DNA from: Sphingopyxis sp. H073
GTDB lineage: Bacteria; Pseudomonadota; Alphaproteobacteria; Sphingomonadales; Sphingomonadaceae
Direction of reading: 5' to 3'
Assembly (NCBI RefSeq): GCF_001468395.1
Contig: NZ_LNSG01000001.1
Coordinates: 372,001 to 436,000 of the forward strand
Length of the DNA: 64,000 bases
Of this stretch, positions 35,518 to 44,950 are shown one piece after another. A program made the translations under genes and the position numbers. Within the stretch, counting starts at the first letter, position 1. The number at the start of each line of letters is the position of its first letter. Under the pieces are notes generated by a model, which worked only from the letters and a program-made list of their open reading frames with translations, did not search any database and was not told the origin of the DNA.

Positions 35518-37877
35518 ACCGGACCCGTCTGCTGGCGTCCGCCGCGCTCTTTGCGCTGCCGACCGCCGCCTATGCCCAGGAAGCGCCTCAGACCGATTAT
35601 ACCGCGCCCGCCGAGGACGAGATCATCGTGACCGGCACCGCCGGCGGCGGCATCAACCGTCAGTCCGCTGCCTTCGCGATCACCAACATCACTGCCGACG
35701 CGATCGCAAAAGCGGCGCCGAACAGCACCGCCGATCTGTTCAAGGTTATCCCCGGCGTCTCGGCCGAAAGCTCGGGCGGCCAGAATGGCGCGAACATCTT
35801 CGTGCGCGGCTATCCCTCCGGCGGTGATGCCGAATTCGTGACGCTGACGACGCAGGGCGTGCCCTTCTTCTCGCCGCCGACCTTGTCCTTCCTCGAAAAC
35901 ACCCAGCTTATCCGCGTCGACGAGACGATCGCGCGCGTCGAGGCGGTTCGCGGCGGCACCGGTGCCCTGTTCGGCAACGGCCAGCCCGGCCTGACCGTCA
36001 ACTTCGTCCAGAAGGAAGGCGGCAGCGAGTTCGAAGGCTTGGTGAAGGCCAGCATCGCCGATTATGGCGACGTGCGCGGCGACCTGGTGCTTTCGGGTCC
36101 GCTCGGTGACAATACGACCTTCCTGGTCGGTGGCTATTATTCGACCGGCCATGGCATCCGCAACCCGGGCTTCTCGCCCGAGAAGGGCGGCCAGATCACC
36201 GCGAACGTGCGGCATGACCTCGACAAGGGCTCGATCCTCGTCTTCGCGCGCTACCTCAACGACCATGGCCAGTGGCTGCTGCCGATCCCGGTCGTCCGCG
36301 ACGGCGACAAGGTGCGCCAGTTCGGCAACATCGACCCCGGTACGGGAGCGCTCGCCGGCCGTGAAACGCGGCTCAGCCTGCTGCCCGACGGTAGCCGGGC
36401 CGATCTGGCCGACGGCCGCGGTGCGAAGCTGATCAACCTCGGTACGAATTTCGATTACGAAATCGGTGATGGCCTGCAGGTCCGCTATCGTGCCAGCTAT
36501 CTCAACGGCGATGCCGATACGACGGGCCTCGTTCCCGCGAGCACCGCGCAGTCGGCGAGCGACTATGCGGCAAGCCTTGGCGGGACGATCGGCAGCCTGA
36601 CCTATGTCAATGGCGGCGGTGCGGTCGCGGGCACGCAGCAGGTCATCCGCGCCGGCACCTGGATCGTGCGCAAGCAGATCGAGGATTTCACCAACGATCT
36701 CAACCTCGAATGGAAGAGCGGGAACAACAAGTTCACCGTCGGTGCCTATTTCTCCGACTTCTCGTCGAACGACCAGTGGAACCTCGGCAACATCCGCCTG
36801 CTGACCGCAGAGAATAATGCGCGCGTCCTGGACCTGGTCCTCGCCGACGGCCGCGTCGTCACCAATCGCGGTTTCACGCAGGGTTCGTTCTTCAACGTCA
36901 ACGCCGCCTATGACGGCCGCGAATATGCCTTTTATGCGGTCGACGAATATCAGATCACGCCCGAACTGCGGTTCGACGCGGGTATCCGGTATCAGAATTA
37001 CAAGGCGACGGGCACGCTGGAGAACAACAATTTCGGCGTCGACGTCGATGGCGATGCGAACACGCTCTACGACAGCAACACGGCAGTCCTGAACGGCACC
37101 TTCAACACGATTTCGTACAAGAAGGGCGCCTGGTCGTGGACGGCGGGCCTGAACTATGACTTCACCTCGTCGCTCGGCGCCTATGTCCGCTACAATCGCG
37201 GCAACACCAACCCCTTCTTCGACAATCTGCGTGACGGCATCCGCGTCTCGCCGCGCGTCGACAATTATGAAGGCGGGATCAAGCTGCGTACCGACCTCGT
37301 GTCGCTCTATGCCACGCTGTTCCACACCAACTTCAAGGGGCTGGTGACGACGGTCATCGGCAATAGCGGACCGCAGGCGTCGATCGGCGGCGCGCGCAGC
37401 ACCGGCGTCGAGCTTGAAGGACAGATCCGTCCGATCGACAATTTCGCGATCGCCTTCTCGGGCACCTGGCTCGACGCGAAATATCGCAACTTCTTCGCCA
37501 ACAACGGCGCAACCGACCTCAGCGGCAACCGCGTCCAGCGGCAGCCGAAGTGGCAGTGGCGCGTGACGCCGTCGTATGACATCGAATTCGGCAGCGACAG
37601 CAAGGTCTCGCTCTATTCGACCTTCGCCTATGTCGGCGACCGCTTCTCCGACACCGGCAATACGCAGGATCTCCCGCATTATTTCAAGATCGATGCGGGC
37701 GTCACCTTCGACGTCAATCGCGCGCTGACCTTCGCGGTTACCGCCGACAATCTGACCGACAAGGTCGGGCTGACCGAGGGCGATCCGCGCACGATCGGCC
37801 AGACTGGCGGCGAAGTCGTCAACGCGCGCCCGATCCTCGGCCGTTCGTTCCGCTTCAGTGCGGCCTATAAATTCTAA
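35511..37877 (+). CDS. TonB-dependent receptor, sugar type
   Basis: The protein has 788 residues. The signal peptide ends at AAYAQEA and the TonB-box-like region is DEIIVTG. The plug domain contains ANIFVRGYPSGG. About 22 beta-strands end in the aromatic C-terminus FRFSAAYKF. It lies in a sugar locus with LacI, phosphorylase and MFS permease, so it is likely to import malto-oligosaccharides or a similar glucan across the outer membrane. GTGGAGGAA precedes the start, which overlaps the phosphorylase stop. Confidence 0.9.
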   Translation: MLNRTRLLASAALFALPTAAYAQEAPQTDYTAPAEDEIIVTGTAGGGINRQSAAFAITNITADAIAKAAPNSTADLFKVIPGVSAESSGGQNGANIFVRGYPSGGDAEFVTLTTQGVPFFSPPTLSFLENTQLIRVDETIARVEAVRGGTGALFGNGQPGLTVNFVQKEGGSEFEGLVKASIADYGDVRGDLVLSGPLGDNTTFLVGGYYSTGHGIRNPGFSPEKGGQITANVRHDLDKGSILVFARYLNDHGQWLLPIPVVRDGDKVRQFGNIDPGTGALAGRETRLSLLPDGSRADLADGRGAKLINLGTNFDYEIGDGLQVRYRASYLNGDADTTGLVPASTAQSASDYAASLGGTIGSLTYVNGGGAVAGTQQVIRAGTWIVRKQIEDFTNDLNLEWKSGNNKFTVGAYFSDFSSNDQWNLGNIRLLTAENNARVLDLVLADGRVVTNRGFTQGSFFNVNAAYDGREYAFYAVDEYQITPELRFDAGIRYQNYKATGTLENNNFGVDVDGDANTLYDSNTAVLNGTFNTISYKKGAWSWTAGLNYDFTSSLGAYVRYNRGNTNPFFDNLRDGIRVSPRVDNYEGGIKLRTDLVSLYATLFHTNFKGLVTTVIGNSGPQASIGGARSTGVELEGQIRPIDNFAIAFSGTWLDAKYRNFFANNGATDLSGNRVQRQPKWQWRVTPSYDIEFGSDSKVSLYSTFAYVGDRFSDTGNTQDLPHYFKIDAGVTFDVNRALTFAVTADNLTDKVGLTEGDPRTIGQTGGEVVNARPILGRSFRFSAAYKF

Positions 37878-37919
37878 GAGGGGGGAGGGGGATCGACCTC
37901 TTTTCGTAACTCTCCTACT

Positions 37920-37956
37920 GGGTGGTCGCGGCCTCTTCGCGGCCACCCCTTCTTTT
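37920..37956 (+). terminator. Rho-independent terminator after the TonB receptor gene
   Basis: GGGTGGTCGCG and CGCGGCCACCC form an 11-bp stem (one G-U pair) with a seven-base loop, followed by CTTCTTTT. It would end the phosphorylase/TonB transcript and partly insulate the MFS gene at 37977. Confidence 0.8.
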
Positions 37957-37976
37957 AGGTCTCACGGGGGACGGAC

Positions 37977-39206
37977 ATGGCGCGTACTCGGCTGATCGCC
38001 GCACTGATATTGACCTATGTCGCCTTTGCGATGCTGCTCAACAGCGTCGGCACGGTCATCCTCCAGTCGATTTCGAGTTTCCATGTCACCAAGCCCCAGG
38101 CGAGTACGCTCGAAGGCTTCAAGGACATCACCATCGCAGTCGTGTCGTTCGTCACGGCGAGCTATTTGCCGCGGATCGGGCTGCGCAAGGCGCTGATCGG
38201 CGCGCTCGCGCTCGCGGTGGCGGCGTGTTTCATCATGCCTTTGTTCGGCAGTTTCAACGTCGCGCGGCTGCACTTCGCGCTCGTCGGCGCGGCTTTCGCG
38301 GTCGCCAAGGTCGTCGTCTATTCGATGATCGGGCTCGTGACCGACGACGCGCGCAAACATGCCAGCCTGACCAGCCTGATCGAGGGCATGTTCATGGTCG
38401 GCGTATTGTCTTCCTATTGGGTGTTCAGCGCCTTCATCGATCCCGCAGGGCTGCGCTGGCTCGACGCCTATTGGGTGCTCGCGATCATCCCGGCGCTGGC
38501 GCTCGCGCTGCTGCTGTCGACCGGGGTCGACGAAAACCGGACGCATATCGGCGATGAGGAGCCGGGGATGGGGCGCGCGCCGATGCTGGCGATGCTGAAG
38601 CTCGCGGGGCTGCCGCTGGTGCTCGTCTTCATCCTCTGCGCCTTCGTCTTCGTCCTGATCGAGCAGGGGATCGGAACATGGTTGCCGGTCTTCAACAACG
38701 AAGTGCTGCACCTGCCCGCGCAGATGAGCGTGCAGGCCGCCAGCCTGTTCGCGGCGTGCATCGCGATCGGGCGGTTCGGCGCCGGAGCGGTGATGGCGCG
38801 CTTCGACTGGTATCCGGTGCTCAACGTCTGCCTTGCGCTGCTCGCGGCGCTGATCATCCTCGTCCTGCCGCTCGCCGACGGGCTGACGCCCGGTGCGATC
38901 CACAGCTGGAGCGACGCCCCCGTTGCCGCGTTCCTGTTCCCGCTGATCGGGATCGCGCTCGCGCCGATTTACCCGACGATCATCTCGGTGATGCTGAGCG
39001 CAATGCCTCATCGCCAGCATCCGCCGCTGATGGGGTTGGTCGTGATTTTTTCCGCGCTTGGCGGCACCACCGGCTCGATCATTACCGGCGCAATCTTCGC
39101 GCATTTCGATGGGCGTACAGCCTTCACGCTGATGCTCGTCCCCACCGCAGCGCTGACGGTCGGGCTCTTCATGCTTCGCCGCAGAATCCGGGCCTCCGAG
39201 GCTTGA
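37977..39206 (+). CDS. MFS transporter (sugar permease-like)
   Basis: The protein has 409 residues with 12 transmembrane helices. The helix 2-3 loop contains ASYLPRIGLRKALIGAL, the weak MFS motif. It is next to the TonB receptor and the phosphorylase, so it is the likely inner-membrane step for the imported disaccharide. Only a terminator separates them, and readthrough may occur. Substrate not shown. Confidence 0.83.
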   Translation: MARTRLIAALILTYVAFAMLLNSVGTVILQSISSFHVTKPQASTLEGFKDITIAVVSFVTASYLPRIGLRKALIGALALAVAACFIMPLFGSFNVARLHFALVGAAFAVAKVVVYSMIGLVTDDARKHASLTSLIEGMFMVGVLSSYWVFSAFIDPAGLRWLDAYWVLAIIPALALALLLSTGVDENRTHIGDEEPGMGRAPMLAMLKLAGLPLVLVFILCAFVFVLIEQGIGTWLPVFNNEVLHLPAQMSVQAASLFAACIAIGRFGAGAVMARFDWYPVLNVCLALLAALIILVLPLADGLTPGAIHSWSDAPVAAFLFPLIGIALAPIYPTIISVMLSAMPHRQHPPLMGLVVIFSALGGTTGSIITGAIFAHFDGRTAFTLMLVPTAALTVGLFMLRRRIRASEA

Positions 39207-39390
39207 TCGCCGGAAAAGGCAAACGCAAGCTGACGCGCTTGACCGCGACATCGCCGCTGCCAATGATCCCGATCGAGGCGCCGTGTTCACGCTTACCTTC
39301 CCTGGGGCGTTGATTGCCGGCGCCGTCGATCCCGTTTGACCCTTTGCCTCATGGTCGGGCGGTCCAAGACGGATGAGATCGGTCAAGGGG

Positions 39391-40137
39391 TCAAGGCAAG
39401 CCCAGTCGTTCGAGCACCGCTTTCACATAGGTCGGGCCGACCTGTACGACTGCGCCATCCTCCATCTCCAAAGAGATCAAGCCCTTGCCGAGCCGCCGTA
39501 CCGCTTTCACCAGCGCGGGACGGATGAAGGTCGAGCGGTGGACGCGCATCAATTGCTGCGGATCGAGGAGCTGTTCGAGCGCGCCCATCGAGATGCGATG
39601 GATGTAGCTGCGCGTCGCGGTGTGAAACAGCACATAGTCGCGCGCCGCCTCGACCCATTCGATTTGCGCGACGGGCAGGCGCAGATTGCCGCTCGCGGTC
39701 TGAACCCAGATCGCGTCGTTGTGGGTCTCGTGCGGCGGCGCGGTTGCCAGCCGCTCGGCGGCATCGCGCATCGCGTGGCGCCGGCGTGCGCGCTCGACCG
39801 CTTGGCGCAGCCGGTCGAAGCGGACGGGCTTGAGCAGATAATCCGCCGCCTCGACCTCAAAGGCATCGGGCGCATATTGTTCGAAAGCGGTGACGAAGAC
39901 GATCTCCGGGCGCGGGGCGACGACCAGGTCGGCGGCGACACGAATCCCGCTTTTCTTCGGCATCGAGATATCGAGCATGACCAGGTCGGGACGCAGTTCG
40001 GCGATCCGCGCCTCGGCTTCCTCGCCCGTCGCGGCGGTGCCCACGACCTCGGCGCCGTCGATATCGCCGAACAGCGTTTCGAGCCGGCGGAGCGCCAGCG
40101 GCTCGTCGTCGACGAGCAGGACACGGAGCGCGCTCAC
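39391..40137 (-). CDS. LytTR-family response regulator
   Basis: The protein has 248 residues from a GTG start that overlaps the stop of the sensor kinase (GTGA). The receiver domain contains LLVDDEPLALRRLE, phospho-acceptor D in LVMLDISMPKKSG, and K in LLKPVRF. The C-terminal LytTR domain contains VEAARDYVLFHTATRSYIHR. It forms a two-component pair with the upstream LytS-type kinase. Targets are not evident; the divergent protease-like gene at 41433 is a candidate. Confidence 0.9.
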   Translation of the reverse strand: MSALRVLLVDDEPLALRRLETLFGDIDGAEVVGTAATGEEAEARIAELRPDLVMLDISMPKKSGIRVAADLVVAPRPEIVFVTAFEQYAPDAFEVEAADYLLKPVRFDRLRQAVERARRRHAMRDAAERLATAPPHETHNDAIWVQTASGNLRLPVAQIEWVEAARDYVLFHTATRSYIHRISMGALEQLLDPQQLMRVHRSTFIRPALVKAVRRLGKGLISLEMEDGAVVQVGPTYVKAVLERLGLP

Positions 40138-41228
40138 GCCGCCACTCCCTCGTCGCTCCGTTCGAGCGGCAGGCGCGCGATCGCAAGGAAGCCGCGGTCG
40201 CGCGTCCGCGTCTCGAGCGTGCCCTTGGCGCCATAGTGCGTGTCGAGCCGCTGCCGGACGTTCGCGATACCGAGCCCGGTGCCGGGGCGCGCGTCCTGTT
40301 CGAGGCCCGCGCCGTCGTCCTCGACCGCGATGACCAGGGTGTCGCCGTCGCGCGAGGCTTCGACCTTGATCGTCACGGGCTCCGCCGAAGGCGCCAGCGC
40401 ATATTTGATCGCATTCTCGATCAGCGGCTGGAGCAGAAAGCCCGGCACCAGCGCGCCGTTGAGCGCAGGCGGGCAGGTGAATTCGACCGCGAGCCGATCG
40501 CCGAAGCGGACGCTCTCGATCTCCAGATAATGCTGCAGCGTCGCCAGCTCGTCCTCGAGCGGCAGCAGCGCGTCGGGCTGTGAGGACAGGGTCGCGCGCA
40601 GAAATTCGGACAGTTTGGCAAGCATTGCGTCGGCCGCGCCATAATCGCGCGTGACGATCAGCGACGAGATGGCGTTGAGCGTGTTGAACAGGAAATGGGG
40701 GTTGAGCTGGTAGCGCAGCGCGGCAAGGCTGGCGGCGCTCGCCGCCGCCTCTGCGCGGCTTGCCGCCTCGCGAGCGGCGGCGAGTTCGAGTTCGCGCTCG
40801 CGGGCAAGCTTGTTCGCTTCGATCACGGTGAACGCCGCGCCCAGCAGCGCGAATTGCCAGACGAGGGCGATGAAGTTGTTCGTGGCGCGCAAGGCAAAGG
40901 GGGCGATCTTCTGCGTGGATACGACGAGCCGTCCGATCCATTCGCCGGTCGCGGCGTCGATCAGGGCCAGGGTCGCCGACGCCAGGATGACCGCAGCGCC
41001 CATCGCGGCCAGCCGAACGACCATGTTGCCGCGGCGCGTCCTGCGCACCGCCCAATAGACGCCGCCCGAAAGCAGGACGCCCATCACGCAAATGTTGATC
41101 ACCGACACCGTGACGTAGAGGCTGGCACCGCTGAAAACATGATAGGGGATCAGATACAGCACCCCGGACAGCGTCCAGGTCGCGATGACCAATGCGATGG
41201 TCTGGCGATGTTCGGGTCTCAGCGGCAT
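40134..41228 (-). CDS. LytS-type sensor histidine kinase
   Basis: The protein has 364 residues. Four transmembrane helices lie at about 10-150. A His_kinase (pfam06580) domain follows with RYQLNPHFLFNTLNAISSLI, where the phospho-histidine is in NPHFLFN. HATPase motifs include QPLIENAIKYAL and GTGLGIANVRQRL. It is the partner of the LytTR regulator. The start is at MPLRPEHRQTIA, and the upstream extension is arginine-rich and lacks coding character. Confidence 0.9.
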   Translation of the reverse strand: MPLRPEHRQTIALVIATWTLSGVLYLIPYHVFSGASLYVTVSVINICVMGVLLSGGVYWAVRRTRRGNMVVRLAAMGAAVILASATLALIDAATGEWIGRLVVSTQKIAPFALRATNNFIALVWQFALLGAAFTVIEANKLARERELELAAAREAASRAEAAASAASLAALRYQLNPHFLFNTLNAISSLIVTRDYGAADAMLAKLSEFLRATLSSQPDALLPLEDELATLQHYLEIESVRFGDRLAVEFTCPPALNGALVPGFLLQPLIENAIKYALAPSAEPVTIKVEASRDGDTLVIAVEDDGAGLEQDARPGTGLGIANVRQRLDTHYGAKGTLETRTRDRGFLAIARLPLERSDEGVAA

Positions 41229-41432
41229 TGCGATTCCTTTGTGTAATGCGCGCCAAGCATAAGGGAAGCCTGCGCCGCGGGCGTCCTTCCCCGTCGCGCC
41301 GGCGTCGGTCTTCGTCGCACGAAATCGGGTCGGGCGACCCGCGATCCGGGTTCGTAGCAGAAGGATGGAGCCGATATGCCGGGCCCGATAGCCGGCCTCC
41401 ATTCGCGGCATTCCGCCGCCAGGAGACAGACT

Positions 41433-42401
41433 GTGGCAAATCGTTACCGCACCGGGCTGATCGCCCTCGGGCTGCTCGGCACCCTGATCGTCGCCGAGGG
41501 ACGCACCAACGCGTCCGAGCCTGTCGCTGCGACGCCCGCAGCCGCTGCTTTCCAGCCGCTCGAGATGCTGCCGTCGGGCCATCCGGTGGTTCGGGTCGCG
41601 GTCGACGGGTCTCCGCCAAGGCGTTTCGTCATCGACACCGCGGCAAGCGAGACCACGATCCTGCCGAAACTTCGCGCGGCGATGGTGGGGCTCGTCGTCA
41701 AGCCGTCGGACGAGCCGCTCGACGGCGCGGCGGGGCGGTCGGAGGTCGAGACCGCGACGGTGGGTCTGCTGGAGGTCGCCGGTTTCGGCTTTCGCTCGCT
41801 CGAAGCGCTGGTGCTGCCGCCGGGGCCGGTCGATGGCCTGGGCGTCGACGGCATTTTGGGCGCCGACATCATCGCCGACTTCGCGGTCGAACTCGACATT
41901 CCGGCGCATCGCTGGCGCATGACGCGGTCCGCCGATGCAGCGATGCTGCGCGGGCTAACAGCATCGGTTCCCTTCACGCTCGACGAGGAACGCGCGCCGC
42001 GACTGACGATCCGGCTGAACGGCGTCGAGGTTCCGGCGGTACTCGATACCGGAGCGCGCGGGACCATCATAAACTGGGCGGCCGCGAAGGCGATCGGCCT
42101 GACCCCCGATACGCCCGGACTGGTCAAGGGAACCGATGTCAGGGGAGCGACCGCCCACGCGACGCCGAGCGTCAAGGCGAAACTCGCCCGCCTGTCGATC
42201 GATACCGCCGAAATGCGCGATCGCGACATCCGCATCGCCGACCTGCCGGTGTTCAAGGTGCTCGGCTTCGAGGCCGACCAGCCCGCGGTGATCTTGGGCA
42301 TCGACATGTTCGCCGACCGGCGCTTCGTCATCGATCATCCGGGGCTCCGCCTGCATGTCTCGCCGCCGGCGGACCCTGCTTCCGGACCGAAGCAACCCTG
42401 A
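41433..42401 (+). CDS. Retropepsin-like aspartyl protease domain protein
   Basis: The protein has about 322 residues. A GTG start after CCAGGAGAC gives a clean signal peptide (TGLIALGLLGTLIVAEG). An upstream ATG at 41376 is also possible. Two DTxA/DTGA motifs are visible: FVIDTAASETTI and AVLDTGARGTIINW. This is the pattern of bacterial clan AA retropepsin-like proteins exported to the periplasm. Proteolytic activity is plausible but unproven. Substrate unknown. Divergent from the sensor kinase. Confidence 0.72.
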   Translation: MANRYRTGLIALGLLGTLIVAEGRTNASEPVAATPAAAAFQPLEMLPSGHPVVRVAVDGSPPRRFVIDTAASETTILPKLRAAMVGLVVKPSDEPLDGAAGRSEVETATVGLLEVAGFGFRSLEALVLPPGPVDGLGVDGILGADIIADFAVELDIPAHRWRMTRSADAAMLRGLTASVPFTLDEERAPRLTIRLNGVEVPAVLDTGARGTIINWAAAKAIGLTPDTPGLVKGTDVRGATAHATPSVKAKLARLSIDTAEMRDRDIRIADLPVFKVLGFEADQPAVILGIDMFADRRFVIDHPGLRLHVSPPADPASGPKQP

Positions 42402-42448
42402 TGGAGCAGGGGCGGGCCGGTGCTGCGAACGCCCGCCGATAAGCCCGC

Positions 42449-42485
42449 CCAAAAAGAAGGCGCGCGGTACGGGATACCGCGCGCC
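42449..42485 (-). terminator. Rho-independent terminator for the thiolase transcript
   Basis: GGCGCGCGGTA and TACCGCGCGCC form an 11-bp perfect stem with a five-base loop. On the minus strand it is followed by TTCTTTTT. It lies about 110 bases after the thiolase stop codon. The plus strand has no U-tract, so it acts on the minus-strand operon. Confidence 0.8.
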
Positions 42486-42592
42486 CAGTTCGTGCCCAAC
42501 GTGCCCCGTTGGATTTCCCGCGACGCCCATCGCGGGGCAAGGAGCACGGTCCGACCCGGGAGAGAGGGTGTGCCGGACCGCGCAATGCCTCG

Positions 42593-43822
42593 TTAAATGC
42601 GTTCGATGATCGTGACCGGCGCCATGCCGCCGCCGGTGCACATGGTGGCAAGCCCGGTATTGAGATCGCGGCGCTCCATCTCGTCGAGCAAAGTGCCGAG
42701 GATGATCGCGCCGGTCGCGCCGATCGGGTGGCCGAGCGCGATCGCGCCGCCGTTGACGTTGACCTTCGCCGGATCGACGTCGAGGTCGCGCATGAACTTC
42801 AGCGGCACGACCGCGAAGGCTTCGTTGATCTCGATCAGGTCGATGTCGCCGATCTCCATACCCGCCTGTTTCAGCGCCTTGCGCGTGGCGGGGACGGGCG
42901 CGTTGAGCATCAGTTCGGGGCTGTCGCCCGCCGAGCTGAGGTGACGGATGCGCGCGCGCGGCTTCAGCCCATGCGCCTTTGCATAGTCTGGCGATGCGAT
43001 CACGACCGCCGCGGCACCGTCGACAACGCCCGACGAGTTGCCCGCGTGGTGGATGTGGTTGATCTCGACCTCGGGGTACGTCGCACGGACAAGCTGCGCA
43101 TAGGTCGTTCCCGCCTCGTCAAGCGGGCGCTCCATGAAGCCGGGAAACGCGGCCGCCAGCGACGACAGGCCTTCCATCGTCGTCGAGGGGCGCGGATATT
43201 CGTCATGATCGAGCGCGAGGCGACCGTCGACATGGTGGACGGGCACGACCGACTTCGCGAAGCGGCCATCCTTGATCGCCTCGTCGGCGCGGCGCTGGCT
43301 TTCGAGGCCGAGCGCGTCCGCCTCTTCGCGCGTGAAGCCTTCGAGCGTCGCGATCAGGTCCGCGCAGATGCCCTGGTGCGGCTGCGGGTGTCGGCGGCGC
43401 AGATCTTCATTCCCGGCATCGACGAACGGGCTGCGGTCGGTGGTGCTGATGAAGGACATCGATTCGACGCCGCCCGCCATCGTCAGGTTCATCATTCCCG
43501 ACATCACGCCCATCGCCGCGACATTGACAGAGGTAAGCCCCGAGCCACAGAAACGGTCGATCGTAAAGCCGGGCGCAGCCGGGCCGAAGCCCGCGTCGAG
43601 TGCGGCCATGCGCGCGATGCACGATCCCTGCTTGCCGAATTGCGAACCGCAGCCCGCGATCACTTCGTCGATATCGTCGGGGTCGATGTCATTCCGCGCC
43701 GCGAGCGCTCGCAACACTGTCGACAACAGGCGCTGCGGATGGACTTCGGTCAGCGATCCCTTGCCGATCTTGCCGCCGCCGCGTGGGGTGCGGGCGGTGT
43801 CGATGATCCATGCTTCGGTCAT
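42593..43822 (-). CDS. Acetyl-CoA C-acyltransferase (thiolase)
   Basis: The protein has 409 residues. The active-site cysteine lies in IDRFCGSGLTSV, the histidine in GGAIALGHPIGATG and the second cysteine in TMCTGGGMAPV. The NEAF motif is present. It cleaves 3-ketoacyl-CoA in beta-oxidation, or condenses acetyl-CoA. It lies 26 bases downstream of the SDR gene, so both are one transcript. Confidence 0.93.
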   Translation of the reverse strand: MTEAWIIDTARTPRGGGKIGKGSLTEVHPQRLLSTVLRALAARNDIDPDDIDEVIAGCGSQFGKQGSCIARMAALDAGFGPAAPGFTIDRFCGSGLTSVNVAAMGVMSGMMNLTMAGGVESMSFISTTDRSPFVDAGNEDLRRRHPQPHQGICADLIATLEGFTREEADALGLESQRRADEAIKDGRFAKSVVPVHHVDGRLALDHDEYPRPSTTMEGLSSLAAAFPGFMERPLDEAGTTYAQLVRATYPEVEINHIHHAGNSSGVVDGAAAVVIASPDYAKAHGLKPRARIRHLSSAGDSPELMLNAPVPATRKALKQAGMEIGDIDLIEINEAFAVVPLKFMRDLDVDPAKVNVNGGAIALGHPIGATGAIILGTLLDEMERRDLNTGLATMCTGGGMAPVTIIERI

Positions 43823-43848
43823 GCAAATATCCTTTCGAAAAGAAGAGC

Positions 43849-44748
43849 TCAGGCGGCCGCGCCGGCCATGGCCTTGGCGAACACGCCGCGCAGCTGACCG
43901 CCGCCATTCTCGGGCACCGCCTCGTCGGTGCGATCTGCGATTTCGGCAAAGCGCGCGGCGACGAGTTCGGGGGTCGGCGCTTCGTCATAGATACCCTTGG
44001 TCAGCGTGATGTTGGCAGTCTCGAAACCGCCGGCGCCGGCGCACAGCGTGGTACGCGTCGGCGCCCCCTCGGAGACCAGATAGACAAGTCCGGCCGCGAC
44101 GGCTTCGGGCTGGAGGCGGGCCAGAATCTCTTCCGCCATCAGATTTTCGGTCATGCGCGTCGCCGCGACGGGCGCGATGCAGTTGACCCGGATGTCGTTC
44201 TTTGCGCCCTCCAGCGACAGAGTCTGCATCAGGCCGACGAGCCCCATCTTCGCGGCGCCATAATTCGCCTGGCCGAAATTCCCGTAGAGCCCCGACGAGG
44301 AGGTCGTCATGACGATACGGCCGTAATTCTGCTCGCGCATGAGGTCCCACACCGCCTTTGAGCAGATCGCGGTGCCCATCAGATGGACGTCCATGACGAG
44401 ACGAAAATCCTCGATCTCCATCTTCGCAAAGCTCTTGTCGCGAAGGACGCCTGCATTGTTGACCAGAATATCGATGCGGCCCCACCGGCCGCGCGCGGCA
44501 TCGACCATCGCCTGAACGTCGGCGACGCTGGTGACCGAGGCGCCGCTCGCCATCGCCTCGCCGCCGGCGGCGCGGATCTCGTCGACGACGCGGTCGGCGG
44601 CTTCGCTCGACCGGCCCGAGCCGTCGAGCGAGCCACCGAGATCGTTGACCACCAGCTTCGCGCCCCGACGGGCAAGCTCGAGCGCATAGGCGCGGCCAAG
44701 CCCGCCACCTGCGCCGGTGATGATTGCTACCTTGCCGTCGAACCGCAT
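43849..44748 (-). CDS. SDR-family 3-hydroxyacyl-CoA dehydrogenase-like protein
   Basis: The protein has 299 residues. The NAD-binding motif is TGAGGGLGRAYA, NNAG is present in VNNAGVLRD, the catalytic serine is in MTTSSSGLYG and YGAAK supplies the Y-x3-K pair. The sequence resembles the dehydrogenase part of peroxisomal multifunctional enzyme 2 and related bacterial steroid/fatty-acid SDRs. It is followed by the thiolase gene and preceded by a tandem TetR regulator. Confidence 0.88.
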   Translation of the reverse strand: MRFDGKVAIITGAGGGLGRAYALELARRGAKLVVNDLGGSLDGSGRSSEAADRVVDEIRAAGGEAMASGASVTSVADVQAMVDAARGRWGRIDILVNNAGVLRDKSFAKMEIEDFRLVMDVHLMGTAICSKAVWDLMREQNYGRIVMTTSSSGLYGNFGQANYGAAKMGLVGLMQTLSLEGAKNDIRVNCIAPVAATRMTENLMAEEILARLQPEAVAAGLVYLVSEGAPTRTTLCAGAGGFETANITLTKGIYDEAPTPELVAARFAEIADRTDEAVPENGGGQLRGVFAKAMAGAAA

Positions 44749-44950
44749 CGCATCCTCATTATTTTAGGTTTCGGTATGAAATTTTCTGGTCCTAGACCCC
44801 AGCAGATCGACAAGAGTCAATTCTGATTGGCCAAGTTTGCGTATTTGGTTTCCTGTTTGGCGCGAATAGTCGGGGCGCAGAACGGCCCCGTCCGCGGATC
44901 TGCGGATACGGCGGCCGAAAAATTTGGAGCTCGGGATGGCGGCTGGCGCG

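Noticed and set aside
35061..37946. 961-codon minus-strand open frame opposite the phosphorylase end and TonB gene
   Set aside because: High GC third-position bias of the real plus-strand genes keeps the antisense frame open. Its product is low-complexity and no motif was recognised.
42509..43897. 462-codon plus-strand open frame opposite the thiolase
   Set aside because: Antisense shadow of a thiolase with complete active-site motifs.
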